A stretch of 64,000 nt of DNA from NCBI RefSeq assembly GCF_021352225.1, contig NZ_JAAUVI010000014.1, forward strand, positions 39,595 to 103,594, read 5' to 3'. Below, one piece after another: positions 50,801 to 58,826 of this stretch. Each line of letters starts with the position of its first letter. Positions within the stretch are counted from its first letter, which is position 1. This DNA is from Methylobacterium sp. C25. GTDB lineage: Bacteria; Pseudomonadota; Alphaproteobacteria; Rhizobiales; Beijerinckiaceae. Made by a program: the position numbers and the translations under genes. The notes below the pieces were generated by a model that searched no databases, was not told the DNA's origin, and saw only the letters and a program-made list of their open reading frames with translations.

Positions 50801-53800
50801 CGCGAGGTCGCGGTCCGACTGTCCGGCTCGGGCAACATCGTCCAGATCCTCAGCCGGCCGCGTCTGACCCAGACCCCCTGGCAGTTGCACGTCACCGCCA
50901 AGGTCGTCGATGGCGACTTTGCCCCGGCCGAGCGCCGCGCCGTCGAACTTCCCGCTGATCATGCCGTTGCTGGCGCCGACCTTTACCGTCGCGCCGAGGC
51001 CTCGGGTCTCGGCTTCGGCCCGAGCTTCCGGCAGGTCGCGCTGTCTGCGCGCCTCGACGAGACCACCATCATCTCCGAGCTACAGCCGGCCGAAGCCGAT
51101 GACCGCTACGGCCTCGTGCCCTCGCGACTCGACTCCTGCTTCCACGGCCTGATCCTGCTCTTTGCCGAGTTGCTCGGTGAGGATTCGGCCAAGGCCTACG
51201 TCCCGGTCCGCTTCGGCGAGATCCGTCTGAACCGGCCGGGTGCGGTGATCCACCGTGCCGTGATCAATACGCGCCGCTGCAACGAGCGCTCGATTCTTGC
51301 CGACTTCACTCTGCTCGACGAGGCCGGTGAGGTCATCGCAACGATCCGCGAGGGCCGCTTCCAGGCGCTTCGCGCCAAGGGCGGCAGTGATCTTTCGGCC
51401 TACGCAATCGCGCAGACGACCGAACTCGCCTCCGTGCCCACCGCGGCCGCTCTCGATCGCCAGCCGGCCATCGCCGAGATCGTGCGGCCCAGTGCCGCGA
51501 AGGCCGTCCTCCCCGACGAGGAGCCCCTCGGTCCCGGCCAACTGCTCCTCGAAGGCTGGGCCACGACGCTTGCCTACCGCCTTGCCGAAGGCCTGTCGCA
51601 GGGCGGCCGGGTCGATCCTGCGAAGCTGCCGGCGGAGCTTCGCCCCTGGCTGCTCAACGCCCTCCAAGCCCTGGAGAGCAGCGGTCTCGCCTCACATGAC
51701 GGCAAGGCGTGGCGGGTGCGCGGCGATGTGTCGTTGCCGCGTCCCGAAGAGATCATGCGCTGGATCGCGGCGGATCACCCCGAGCTCTCCGCCGAGCTCG
51801 TGCTGATCGCCGACGTGACGGCCCTTGCCGGCCGTCTGCTCGCCGGATCGCCGGACACGGCCGCGAGCTTGCCGCAGGCGGCGCTCGACGCTTTCGTGAT
51901 GCGCAGCGCCATGGCCCGCGCCTCCGCCGAGGTGATCGCGCGGGTGGTCGAGGCGGCCCGCGAGGCCCTCCCCCGCGACCGGGCGCTGCGCATCCTGCAG
52001 GTCGGCTTCGGCCCCCTCTCCAGCAAGGCGGCCACCTTTGCCGAGACGATGCAGGCACAGATCAGCGTGTTCGAGGCCGACCGGCGTCTCGCCGAGCGTG
52101 CCCGCCTCGCCCTGCCCCGCCGCGTCTCCGTGATCGAGGCCGTCGAGGATCTGGCCCCCGCTTCCTTCGATCTGGTTCTTGCGAGCGATGCTCTGCACCG
52201 CGCAGACCGCGACCTGCTCGCGGCCGTCGGCGGCGCTGTTGCGACGGGTGGTCTGCTCTTGGCCGCTGAGCCGACCAACGCTTTGTTCCGCGACATGGTC
52301 TTCGGTCTCGATGCCGATTGGTTCGAGGGCACCGCTGATATGCCGCATAGTCGCCTGGAGGACGTCGCCGGCTGGCAGCGCGTTCTGAGCGGGGCCGGCC
52401 TAGTCGGGGTCACTGCCGATCGCGCCGCCTCCGCCAACGGCAACGACCTGCTGCTCGTGGCCGAGGCTCCGGTGCGCGCGGTTCCTCCGCACGGCCAGAA
52501 CTTCGCCTTCGTGATCGGCTCCGAGGACGCCTTCGCTGCCGAGACTGCCTCCTCGCTGGCGACCCTGCTCGTCGCCTCGGGCGTGCATGTCTCGATCATC
52601 CTTGATTCCGAGCAGTCGTTGCGGGAACTCGAGCGCGAGAACCCGGATACGGTGGTGTTCCTGGCCGGAGCCTTCGGCCATGGCGGCGAAGCAGCCGAGC
52701 GCCTGCGCGATCGATGCCTCAGCCTGAAGCGCTGCGCCGAGCATCTCGGCAGCCGCCAGACCCGTCTCTGGGTCGTGGCTCCCGGCGCGACGCGCGACCG
52801 CGGTGGCTATCACGTGGCGATCGAGGCGGGCCTGTGGGCCTTCAGCCGCACGCTCGCCAACGAGACCGCCACGCTCGACGTGCGCCGTGTCGACCTCTCG
52901 CAGTCTCTCACCACCGAGCAGGCGTCTCAGCGCCTTTGCGGTCTCATCCTGTCCGGCACGCCGGAGACGGAGATCGTGCTCGACGAGGACGGTACCCGGG
53001 TGGTGCGCTTCCATCCCGGTCTGCTGGCCCGCCGCGTCGGCGCAGGTGCCGAGGCGGCTCCCGCGGCACGGCTGGAGCGCAGCAATGCCGGTGGCCTCAA
53101 CGAGATGGAATGGGGCCCAGCCGAGCGAGCCGCTCCTGCCTCGGGTGAGGTCGAGATCGCGGTTGAGGCCACCGGCCTCAACTTCCGCGACGTGCTCTGG
53201 GCGCTCAATATGCTCCCGGAGGAGATCCTGGAGGACGGCTTTGCCGGTCCGCGACTCGGTCTCGAAGTCGCCGGTCGTGTCGTCTCGGTGGGTGCCGGCG
53301 TGACCGACTTCGCGGTGGGCGATGCAGTCGTCGCCTTCGCGAAATCAGGCTTCGCCACGCATATCGTCGTGCCGGAGATGGTCGTCGCGCCGATGCCCCT
53401 CGGCATGAGCCCGGCAGCTGCCGCGACGATCCCAGTCGCCTTCCTCACGGCCTATTACGGCCTCGTTTCCTGCGCGCGGCTTCGCAAGGGTGAGTGGGTG
53501 CTCGTCCACGGTGGCGCAGGCGGCGTCGGCCTGGCGGCGCTTCAGGTCGCCAAATGGAAGGGCGCCCGCGTCATCGCCACGGCCGGCTCGCGCGAGAAGC
53601 GTGCACTGGTTGAGGCGCTCGGGGCCGAGCACGTGCTCGACTCGCGCTCTCTGGCCTTCGTCGACGACGTCCGCCGCATCACCGGCAACGGCGTCGACGT
53701 GGTGCTCAACTCGCTGTTCGGTGAGATGATGGAGCGCTCGCTCAACGTGCTGAAGCCGTTCGGCCGCTTCGTCGAATTGGGCAAGCGCGACTACGTCGCC

Positions 53801-55309
53801 AACACCCATATCGGCCTGCGCCCGTTCCGCCGGAACCTGTCCTATTACGGCGTCGATCTTGACCAGGTGCTCCAGCACCAGGGCGAAGACGGTGCGCGCA
53901 TGTTCCGTGAGGTCATCGCGCTGTTCTCGGAAAGCGGCCTCAAGCCGCTTCCGTATCAGCCCTTCACCTCGGACGAGGTCTCTGACGCCTTCCGGCTGAT
54001 GCAGCAATCGGGGCATGTCGGAAAGATCGTCATCACGCCGCCGAAGGCGGGCAGCGTGGCCCGTGCCCGCAAGGCGCCGTTCGCGGTGTCGGACCAGGGC
54101 GTCCACCTGATCACCGGCGGTCTCGGCGGGTTCGGCATCGAGGCAGCACGCTGGCTGGCCGATCGCGGCGCCCGGCACCTGCTGCTCGTCGGTCGTTCGG
54201 CCAAGCCCAATGATGAGGGCCGGGCCGTCATCGCCGAGCTGAAGGCCAAGGGCGTCGCCGTCGAGGTGAAATCCTGCGATCTCACCGACCGCAAGGCAGT
54301 CGAGGCGCTGCTCGGCGGCATCGACAAGGCCGGCAAGACGCTTGCCGGCGTGATCCACGGTGCGATGGTCCTGCAGGACGGCTTGATCTCCAACCTGGAA
54401 CCGGAGGCCCTGGAGGCCGTGATCCGCCCGAAGGTCATCGGCGCCCAACTGCTCGATGCGGCGACACGCGAGCGCCGGCTCGACTACTTCGTGCTGTTCT
54501 CTTCGGCGACCACCTTCATCGGCAATCCTGGACAGGGTGCCTACGTTGCCGCCAACGGCTTCATGGAGGGGCTGGCCCGCCAGCGCCGCCGGCTCGGCCT
54601 GCCGGGCCTCGCGGTGGCGTGGGGGGCGATCGGCGACGTCGGCGTGCTAGCCCGCAACAAGGCGGTGATGGAGACGCTGGCTGGCCGCGTCGGCGTCACC
54701 CCGATGGATGCCCGCCACTGTCTCGACCTGATGGCCGAGGCGCTCGGCGCGCAGGGGCCGGCTCCCGACGAGGCCGTGGTCGCCATCGCGGCGATGCATT
54801 GGGGCAAGGCGCGCGAGCGTCTCGCGACCCTGCGCTCGCCGAGCTATGGCGATCTCGGTTCCGATCAGCAGGCCGAGGCGGGCACCGTCGCGGCCATCGA
54901 CATCGCCGCCCTCCTCAAGCGCAACGACGTCGATACGGTCCGCAAGACCGTCGCCGACGCCATCGTGGAGGACATTGCCCGCATCCTGCGCCTGCCGAAG
55001 GACGACATCAGCCGCACCCGACAACTTTCGGAGATCGGCCTCGATTCGCTCATGGGCGTCGAGCTCGGCGCGAGCCTGCAGGAGCGCTTCGCCCTCGACG
55101 CGCCGCCGGCCGGAATCTCGTCGGGCCTCACGGTGAACGAACTCGCGGACACGCTGATTCAGGCCGTCGCGACCCCGGTCGACGAGAATGCGGGTGCCTC
55201 GCTGGTGCTCGCTCAGAAGCATCTCGGCGATCTCGACGCCGAGACGCTGACGCCGTTCAAGGACCTCGTCGAGCAGAATACGGCCGAGATCAAAGAGATC
55301 CTGTCATGA
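47897..55309 (+). CDS. Highly reducing type I polyketide synthase (KS-AT-DH-MT*-ER-KR-ACP)
   Basis: 2470 residues from a GTG at 47897; TTG 47861 is an alternative. KS with Cys175 (DTACSSS), His310 (HGTGT) and His348 (NIGH); AT with Ser620 (GHSVGE) and His722 in YPFHG, neither the malonyl HAFH nor the methylmalonyl YASH form; DH with His920 (DDHRIEGQVILPG) and Asp1079 (SRLDSCFHG); a methyltransferase-like region near 1360-1530 whose ILQVGFGPLSS lacks the SAM glycine motif; ER at 1872 (HGGAGGVGLAALQ); KR with GGLGGFG at 2074 and Tyr2216; ACP with phosphopantetheine Ser2384 (GLDSLMG). There is no thioesterase. All reductive domains look active, so it should build a saturated chain iteratively. 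The overlapping oxoamine synthase is the likely release enzyme. Confidence 0.92.
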   Translation: MTKRTDIAIIGRACRLPGASSVDGLWQLLSEARCAVSTIPADRWPLERYGHPRANERGKSYTWAAGVIDDVWSFDPGVFGISPREAEQMDPQQRLLLELTWEALEDAGIAPSSVAGRDIGVFVGASSLDYGNLRILDTSSGDAYAATGNVLSILSNRISYIYDLKGPSFTLDTACSSSLVALDTALVALNSGQVDTAIVAGVNVLASPFNFISFSNATMLSRTGLCQAFSANADGYVRAEGGVVLVLQTAKAAARDGNVVRSVIAASGVNSDGRTSGISLPSGTAQGVLLEQVYREAGIGLDSIAFVEAHGTGTPVGDPIEAKAIGSRLGKGRKAPLPIGSIKTNIGHTEPVSGLAGLLKASLALEYDLLPPSLHSAELNPDIPFAELNLSVNRAPLALPRGKAERFAGVNSFGFGGTNAHVVLTDPAPVAAAAGDAPEPEILLLSAQSRAALNDLALDYADRLEAAAPAEAARIAAATAHRRDRLSTRLAVPFADKADVVRALRDVAEGADSDRALVGTAAERSAEAVFVYSGNGSQWGGMGREAYETNAVFAATFDRADALFAPLSGWSLKEAMFADDIEERLSLTRISQPLIFAIQAASTEALRAQGLKPAYVLGHSVGEIGAAQAAGILSLEQAVKVIFHRSHHQETTRGLGSMAVLLGPVEEMEAFLADYPTLDIAAYNSPKAITVAGPVDAIEEAMKALARKRRRGRKLDLEYPFHGRLMDPTEKPLLRDLAGLKAAAGHTPMVSTVTGKIEPGSAYAAGYWWRNIREPVQFCEGLQEAARQGARVFVEVGPRATLLSHVGDAVEPLGIEIATVGVMHRKPAGGDPIGKALAAALVAGAAVDETKVFGPNPDGAVPLPSYPWQRRSFRLAETTEGVGGMTPRAYHPLVGSRVAPDGLEWHGALDARLVPELDDHRIEGQVILPGAAFVEMALQVAREAHRSETVVLADLEIQAPMVFAEESLREVAVRLSGSGNIVQILSRPRLTQTPWQLHVTAKVVDGDFAPAERRAVELPADHAVAGADLYRRAEASGLGFGPSFRQVALSARLDETTIISELQPAEADDRYGLVPSRLDSCFHGLILLFAELLGEDSAKAYVPVRFGEIRLNRPGAVIHRAVINTRRCNERSILADFTLLDEAGEVIATIREGRFQALRAKGGSDLSAYAIAQTTELASVPTAAALDRQPAIAEIVRPSAAKAVLPDEEPLGPGQLLLEGWATTLAYRLAEGLSQGGRVDPAKLPAELRPWLLNALQALESSGLASHDGKAWRVRGDVSLPRPEEIMRWIAADHPELSAELVLIADVTALAGRLLAGSPDTAASLPQAALDAFVMRSAMARASAEVIARVVEAAREALPRDRALRILQVGFGPLSSKAATFAETMQAQISVFEADRRLAERARLALPRRVSVIEAVEDLAPASFDLVLASDALHRADRDLLAAVGGAVATGGLLLAAEPTNALFRDMVFGLDADWFEGTADMPHSRLEDVAGWQRVLSGAGLVGVTADRAASANGNDLLLVAEAPVRAVPPHGQNFAFVIGSEDAFAAETASSLATLLVASGVHVSIILDSEQSLRELERENPDTVVFLAGAFGHGGEAAERLRDRCLSLKRCAEHLGSRQTRLWVVAPGATRDRGGYHVAIEAGLWAFSRTLANETATLDVRRVDLSQSLTTEQASQRLCGLILSGTPETEIVLDEDGTRVVRFHPGLLARRVGAGAEAAPAARLERSNAGGLNEMEWGPAERAAPASGEVEIAVEATGLNFRDVLWALNMLPEEILEDGFAGPRLGLEVAGRVVSVGAGVTDFAVGDAVVAFAKSGFATHIVVPEMVVAPMPLGMSPAAAATIPVAFLTAYYGLVSCARLRKGEWVLVHGGAGGVGLAALQVAKWKGARVIATAGSREKRALVEALGAEHVLDSRSLAFVDDVRRITGNGVDVVLNSLFGEMMERSLNVLKPFGRFVELGKRDYVANTHIGLRPFRRNLSYYGVDLDQVLQHQGEDGARMFREVIALFSESGLKPLPYQPFTSDEVSDAFRLMQQSGHVGKIVITPPKAGSVARARKAPFAVSDQGVHLITGGLGGFGIEAARWLADRGARHLLLVGRSAKPNDEGRAVIAELKAKGVAVEVKSCDLTDRKAVEALLGGIDKAGKTLAGVIHGAMVLQDGLISNLEPEALEAVIRPKVIGAQLLDAATRERRLDYFVLFSSATTFIGNPGQGAYVAANGFMEGLARQRRRLGLPGLAVAWGAIGDVGVLARNKAVMETLAGRVGVTPMDARHCLDLMAEALGAQGPAPDEAVVAIAAMHWGKARERLATLRSPSYGDLGSDQQAEAGTVAAIDIAALLKRNDVDTVRKTVADAIVEDIARILRLPKDDISRTRQLSEIGLDSLMGVELGASLQERFALDAPPAGISSGLTVNELADTLIQAVATPVDENAGASLVLAQKHLGDLDAETLTPFKDLVEQNTAEIKEILS

Positions 55310-56682
55310 CCCGATCGACACGGCCCGACGAGGAGGGCCGCGCGGCGCTGGCGAGCTTCGTCACGAACCGCCTCGGACGCACTCCCGTGCGCCCAGCACC
55401 CGAGCCAGCCGAGACGAAGAGCGATACGCCGGACTCTCCTCAGGATTTCGAGAAGTTGGCCGGGTATCGCGAGCTGAAGCTGCAGCGCTCCGCAGCTGAC
55501 CTGATCGGCGTCGCCAACCCGTTCTTCCGTGTGCACGAGACTCGTGCCGGCGCGACGACGCGGATGGAGGGGAAGACCTGCATCAACTTCTCGTCCTACG
55601 ACTATCTCGGCCTTAACGGTCACCCCGCCGTGAGCGGGGCCGCGCGCAAAGCGATCGAGGCCTACGGCACTTCCGCCTCTGCCAGCCGGATCGTGGCGGG
55701 CGAACGCCCGGGTCACGGCAAGCTGGAAAAGGCGCTCGCCGCCCATTATGGCACCGAGGCCTGCGTGGTGATGGTCAGCGGCCACGCAACCAACGTCACC
55801 GCGATCGGCGCTATCCTCGAACCTGCCGACGTGATCTTCCACGACGCGCTGATTCACAACAGCGTGGTGACCGGCGCGCAGCTCTCGGGGGCGCAGCGGC
55901 GCTCCTTCTCGCATAACGATCCGACGGCTCTTGAAAAGCTGCTGGAGGCTACCCGTCACGAGCACCGCCGGGCGCTGATCGTGGTCGAAGGCCTCTACAG
56001 CATGGACGGCGACGCGCCGGACCTCGCGGCCTTCGTCGAGCTGAAGCGCCGCTACGATTGCTGGCTGATGGTCGACGACGCCCACGGGCTCGGCGTGCTG
56101 GGCCGGACTGGCGCTGGCCTGCACGAGCATTGCGGCGTCGATGCCGACGACGTCGACATCTGGATGGGCACGCTCTCCAAGACGCTCTCGTCCTGCGGCG
56201 GCTACATCGCCGGGCCGGCGGTTCTGATCGAGTACCTGAAATGCACTGCCGGCGGCTTCGTCTACAGCGTCGGGCTTTCCCCGCCGCTGGCGGCCGCGAG
56301 CGACGCGGCACTGGCCGTGATGCTCGCCGAGCCAGAGCGGGTCGAGCGCCTGCGGCGCAATGGCAACCAGTTTCTTGCACTCGCGAAAAAGGCGGGCCTC
56401 AATACGGGGACCAGCCTCGGTCTCGCGGTGATCCCGGTGATCGTCGGCGATTCGCTGAAGGCCGTGACGTTGTCGAACCGGTTGTACGGGCGGGGCATCA
56501 ACGTCCAGCCGATCATCCATCCCGCGGTGCCGGAGCGCGCCTCGCGGCTGCGCTTCTTCATCACATCCGAGCACACGGCCGACCAGATCAAGGAGACGGT
56601 TTCCGCGATCGCCGAGGAGCTGTCCGCGCTGGAGACCGGGAGCACGCTGATCGAGCAGCTCATGGCGCGCCGCGGGGTCTGA
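55306..56682 (+). CDS. PLP-dependent alpha-oxoamine synthase (AONS/serine palmitoyltransferase type)
   Basis: 458 residues, starting at an ATG that overlaps the PKS stop by 4 bp. An N-terminal extension of about 60 residues is followed by the fold type I core: FSSYDYLGLNGHPAV, SASRIVAGERPGHGKLEKAL, VDDAHGLGVLG, and the PLP Lys292 in GTLSKTLSSCGGYIAG. Enzymes of this group condense an amino acid with an acyl thioester and lose CO2. Pairing with a PKS lacking a thioesterase suggests the substrate is the ACP-bound chain, giving an alpha-amino ketone such as a sphingoid-like base. The amino acid used (serine, alanine or glycine) cannot be told. It could also be a biotin-pathway bioF homologue, but no bio genes are near. 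Confidence 0.9.
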   Translation: MTRSTRPDEEGRAALASFVTNRLGRTPVRPAPEPAETKSDTPDSPQDFEKLAGYRELKLQRSAADLIGVANPFFRVHETRAGATTRMEGKTCINFSSYDYLGLNGHPAVSGAARKAIEAYGTSASASRIVAGERPGHGKLEKALAAHYGTEACVVMVSGHATNVTAIGAILEPADVIFHDALIHNSVVTGAQLSGAQRRSFSHNDPTALEKLLEATRHEHRRALIVVEGLYSMDGDAPDLAAFVELKRRYDCWLMVDDAHGLGVLGRTGAGLHEHCGVDADDVDIWMGTLSKTLSSCGGYIAGPAVLIEYLKCTAGGFVYSVGLSPPLAAASDAALAVMLAEPERVERLRRNGNQFLALAKKAGLNTGTSLGLAVIPVIVGDSLKAVTLSNRLYGRGINVQPIIHPAVPERASRLRFFITSEHTADQIKETVSAIAEELSALETGSTLIEQLMARRGV

Positions 56683-56710
56683 GATCGTTTCCAGTCGAAG
56701 ATCACTCCAA

Positions 56711-56748
56711 CGAGAAAGGCCCGGACCATGAGGTCCGGGCCTTTCTCG
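56711..56748. terminator. Bidirectional terminator between oxoamine synthase and shc
   Basis: CGAGAAAGGCCCGGACC, loop ATGA, GGTCCGGGCCTTTCTCG: a perfect 17-bp stem, T-rich on both outer sides. It serves both converging operons, lying 28 bp after one stop and 23 bp after the other. Confidence 0.92.
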
Positions 56749-56771
56749 TTTCTCGGTTGATCGCGTGCGGC

Positions 56772-58823
56772 TCAGATGCCGTAGGCGACTTTGCCGGTGT
56801 TGCTCTTCTTGAGGTTGCGAAAGCGCGCCATCGCCCAGAGCGGGAAGAACTTCGGGTAGCCGTGGTAGCGCAGGTAGAACACCCGCGGGAAACCGGTCGC
56901 CGTGTAGCGCTCTTCCGACCAGAAGCCATCCGCCCCTTGCGTCCGTGACAGGAAGTTGATGCCACGGGCGACCGCCGGGTCATCGACTTCGCCCGCCGCC
57001 ATCAGCGCGAGCAACGCCCAGGCCGTCTGGGAGGCGGTGGATTTGCCGGGCTCGAATTCGGGATTGATCTTGTAGCTCAGCGCGTCCTCGCCCCAGCCGC
57101 CATCCGGGTTCTGGATGCGGATCAGCCAGGCTGCGGCCTTCTTGACCTGCGGATGGCTCCGATCGACGCCTGCCGCGTTCAGCGCGCAGAGCACCGACCA
57201 GGTGCCGTAGATGAAGTTCATGCCCCAGCGGCCGTACCAGCTGCCGTCGGTCTCCTGATCGTTGAGCAGGTAGGTCACGCCGCGATCGAGCGCCCGGCTC
57301 GTCTCGCGGGTCTCGCCGAGCTGGGAGAGCATCGAAACGACACGCGCGGTCACGTCCGCCGTCGGTGGGTCGAGCAGCGCGCCGTGATCCGAGAACGGGA
57401 TGTGGTTCAGGTAGTGATGATTGTTGTCGGCATCGAAGGCCGCCCAACCGCCATCTGCGCTCTGTAGGCCCTCGACCCATTCGCGGGCGCGGGCGATCGA
57501 GGCCGAATAGTCGGGCATGTCGCTGACGAGTCCGTGCTGGCGCATGGCGCGATCCATCGCCATCACCACCACGGCAGTGTCGTCGAGATCCGGATAGTGC
57601 GGGTTCGCGTACTGGAAGGCCCAGCCGCCGGGGCGCACGTCGGGCTTGGCTGCTGCCCAGTCGCCCTTGATGTCGAGCACCTGGAGGGGCTTCAGCCAGT
57701 CGAGCCCGTCCCTCGCCGTGGCCTCGGCCTGCGCGCCACCGGCTTCGAGCAGGGCGTGGCCAGACAGGGCCGTATCCCAGACCGGCGAGACGCAGGGCTG
57801 GACATAGGCCTCGTCCTCCTTCTCGACGACGAGCTTCTCGATGGCCTCGCAGGCGATCTTCACCTGCGGATGGTCCTTCGGATAGCCGAGCACGTCGTAC
57901 ATCAGCACCGAGTTGACCATGGCGGGGTAGATCGCGCCGAGGCCGTCCTCGCCGTTGAGGCGTTCGCTGACCCAGGCCACGGCCTTGTCGATGGCGCGCT
58001 GGCGCGGCGTCTTTGGGAAGTAGTCCTGGGTCTTCTGCAGCACGCGATCGATGGCGCCGAAGATTGGCGTCCACGGCCAGGCGGCATGGGGCGAACCCGG
58101 CCAGTGGCGCACGGAGGCCGGCGGTGTCACGAAGAGTTCCTGCACACCAATTCCACGGGGGTTCTTCGCCAGCGGCTTCTTCGCCTGCAGGACGAACAGC
58201 GGCACCATCACGGTGCGGGCCCAGTAGGAGACCTTGTCGAGGTGGAACGGGAACCACTTCGGCAGGTGCATGATCTCGACGGGCATAACCGGCACCGCCG
58301 TCCAAGGTACCTCGCCGTAGAGCGCGAGCATGAACCGGGTGAAGACGTTGGCATTACTGGCGCCGCCGCGGCTGAGGATTGCCGCGCGCGCCTTGCGCAT
58401 GTGCGGAGCCTCGATGTCGTCGCCAACCATCTTGAGCGCAAAATACGCCTTCACGCTTGCGCTCATGTCAAAGGCGCCGTCATGCACAAGCGACCAGCCG
58501 CCATGTTGCGGCGACTGGGTGCGGCGCAGATAGGCTCCGATCTTCTGCTCCAGGCCGGGCCGGACTTCGGTATCGCGGAACTGGTGGAACAGGATGTACT
58601 CGGAGGGGATGGTCGCATCGGCTTCGAGCTCGAAGCAGATATGGCCGTCACTCTGAGACAGGTTCGACAGGGCGCGGGTCGCGGCCTGGATGCCACGCTC
58701 GACCGTTTCGAGCGACACGTCCTGCGTCCGTGCGCGCTGCAGCGATTCGACCTTCGAGTCGATCCTGTCGACAGCAGCCTCTCGCATCGATCCGGTCTCC
58801 GAAGTCCTCATGCTCGTCGTCAT
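56772..58823 (-). CDS. shc: Squalene-hopene cyclase
   Basis: 683 residues. The catalytic motif DLDD starts at Asp412 (HYPDLDDTAVVVMA), and QW repeats are seen, for example SDGHICFELEA, ADGGWAAFDADNNH, TDGSWYGRWGMNFIYGTW and PDGGWGEDALSY. Length and motifs match bacterial SHC (about 630-730 residues). It cyclises squalene to hopene and diplopterol at the membrane. It is the last gene of the operon and lies 3 bp after the hpnE stop. Confidence 0.96.
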   Translation of the reverse strand: MTTSMRTSETGSMREAAVDRIDSKVESLQRARTQDVSLETVERGIQAATRALSNLSQSDGHICFELEADATIPSEYILFHQFRDTEVRPGLEQKIGAYLRRTQSPQHGGWSLVHDGAFDMSASVKAYFALKMVGDDIEAPHMRKARAAILSRGGASNANVFTRFMLALYGEVPWTAVPVMPVEIMHLPKWFPFHLDKVSYWARTVMVPLFVLQAKKPLAKNPRGIGVQELFVTPPASVRHWPGSPHAAWPWTPIFGAIDRVLQKTQDYFPKTPRQRAIDKAVAWVSERLNGEDGLGAIYPAMVNSVLMYDVLGYPKDHPQVKIACEAIEKLVVEKEDEAYVQPCVSPVWDTALSGHALLEAGGAQAEATARDGLDWLKPLQVLDIKGDWAAAKPDVRPGGWAFQYANPHYPDLDDTAVVVMAMDRAMRQHGLVSDMPDYSASIARAREWVEGLQSADGGWAAFDADNNHHYLNHIPFSDHGALLDPPTADVTARVVSMLSQLGETRETSRALDRGVTYLLNDQETDGSWYGRWGMNFIYGTWSVLCALNAAGVDRSHPQVKKAAAWLIRIQNPDGGWGEDALSYKINPEFEPGKSTASQTAWALLALMAAGEVDDPAVARGINFLSRTQGADGFWSEERYTATGFPRVFYLRYHGYPKFFPLWAMARFRNLKKSNTGKVAYGI

Positions 58824-58826
58824 GCG

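Noticed and set aside
54619..55305. Long N-terminal extension of the oxoamine synthase frame
   Set aside because: The extension is an out-of-frame shadow of the PKS C-terminus, and the ATG at 55306 overlapping the PKS stop is the natural start.
55306..56682. Biotin biosynthesis bioF
   Set aside because: Fold matches, but no bioB, bioD or bioA is near and it is translationally coupled to a PKS.
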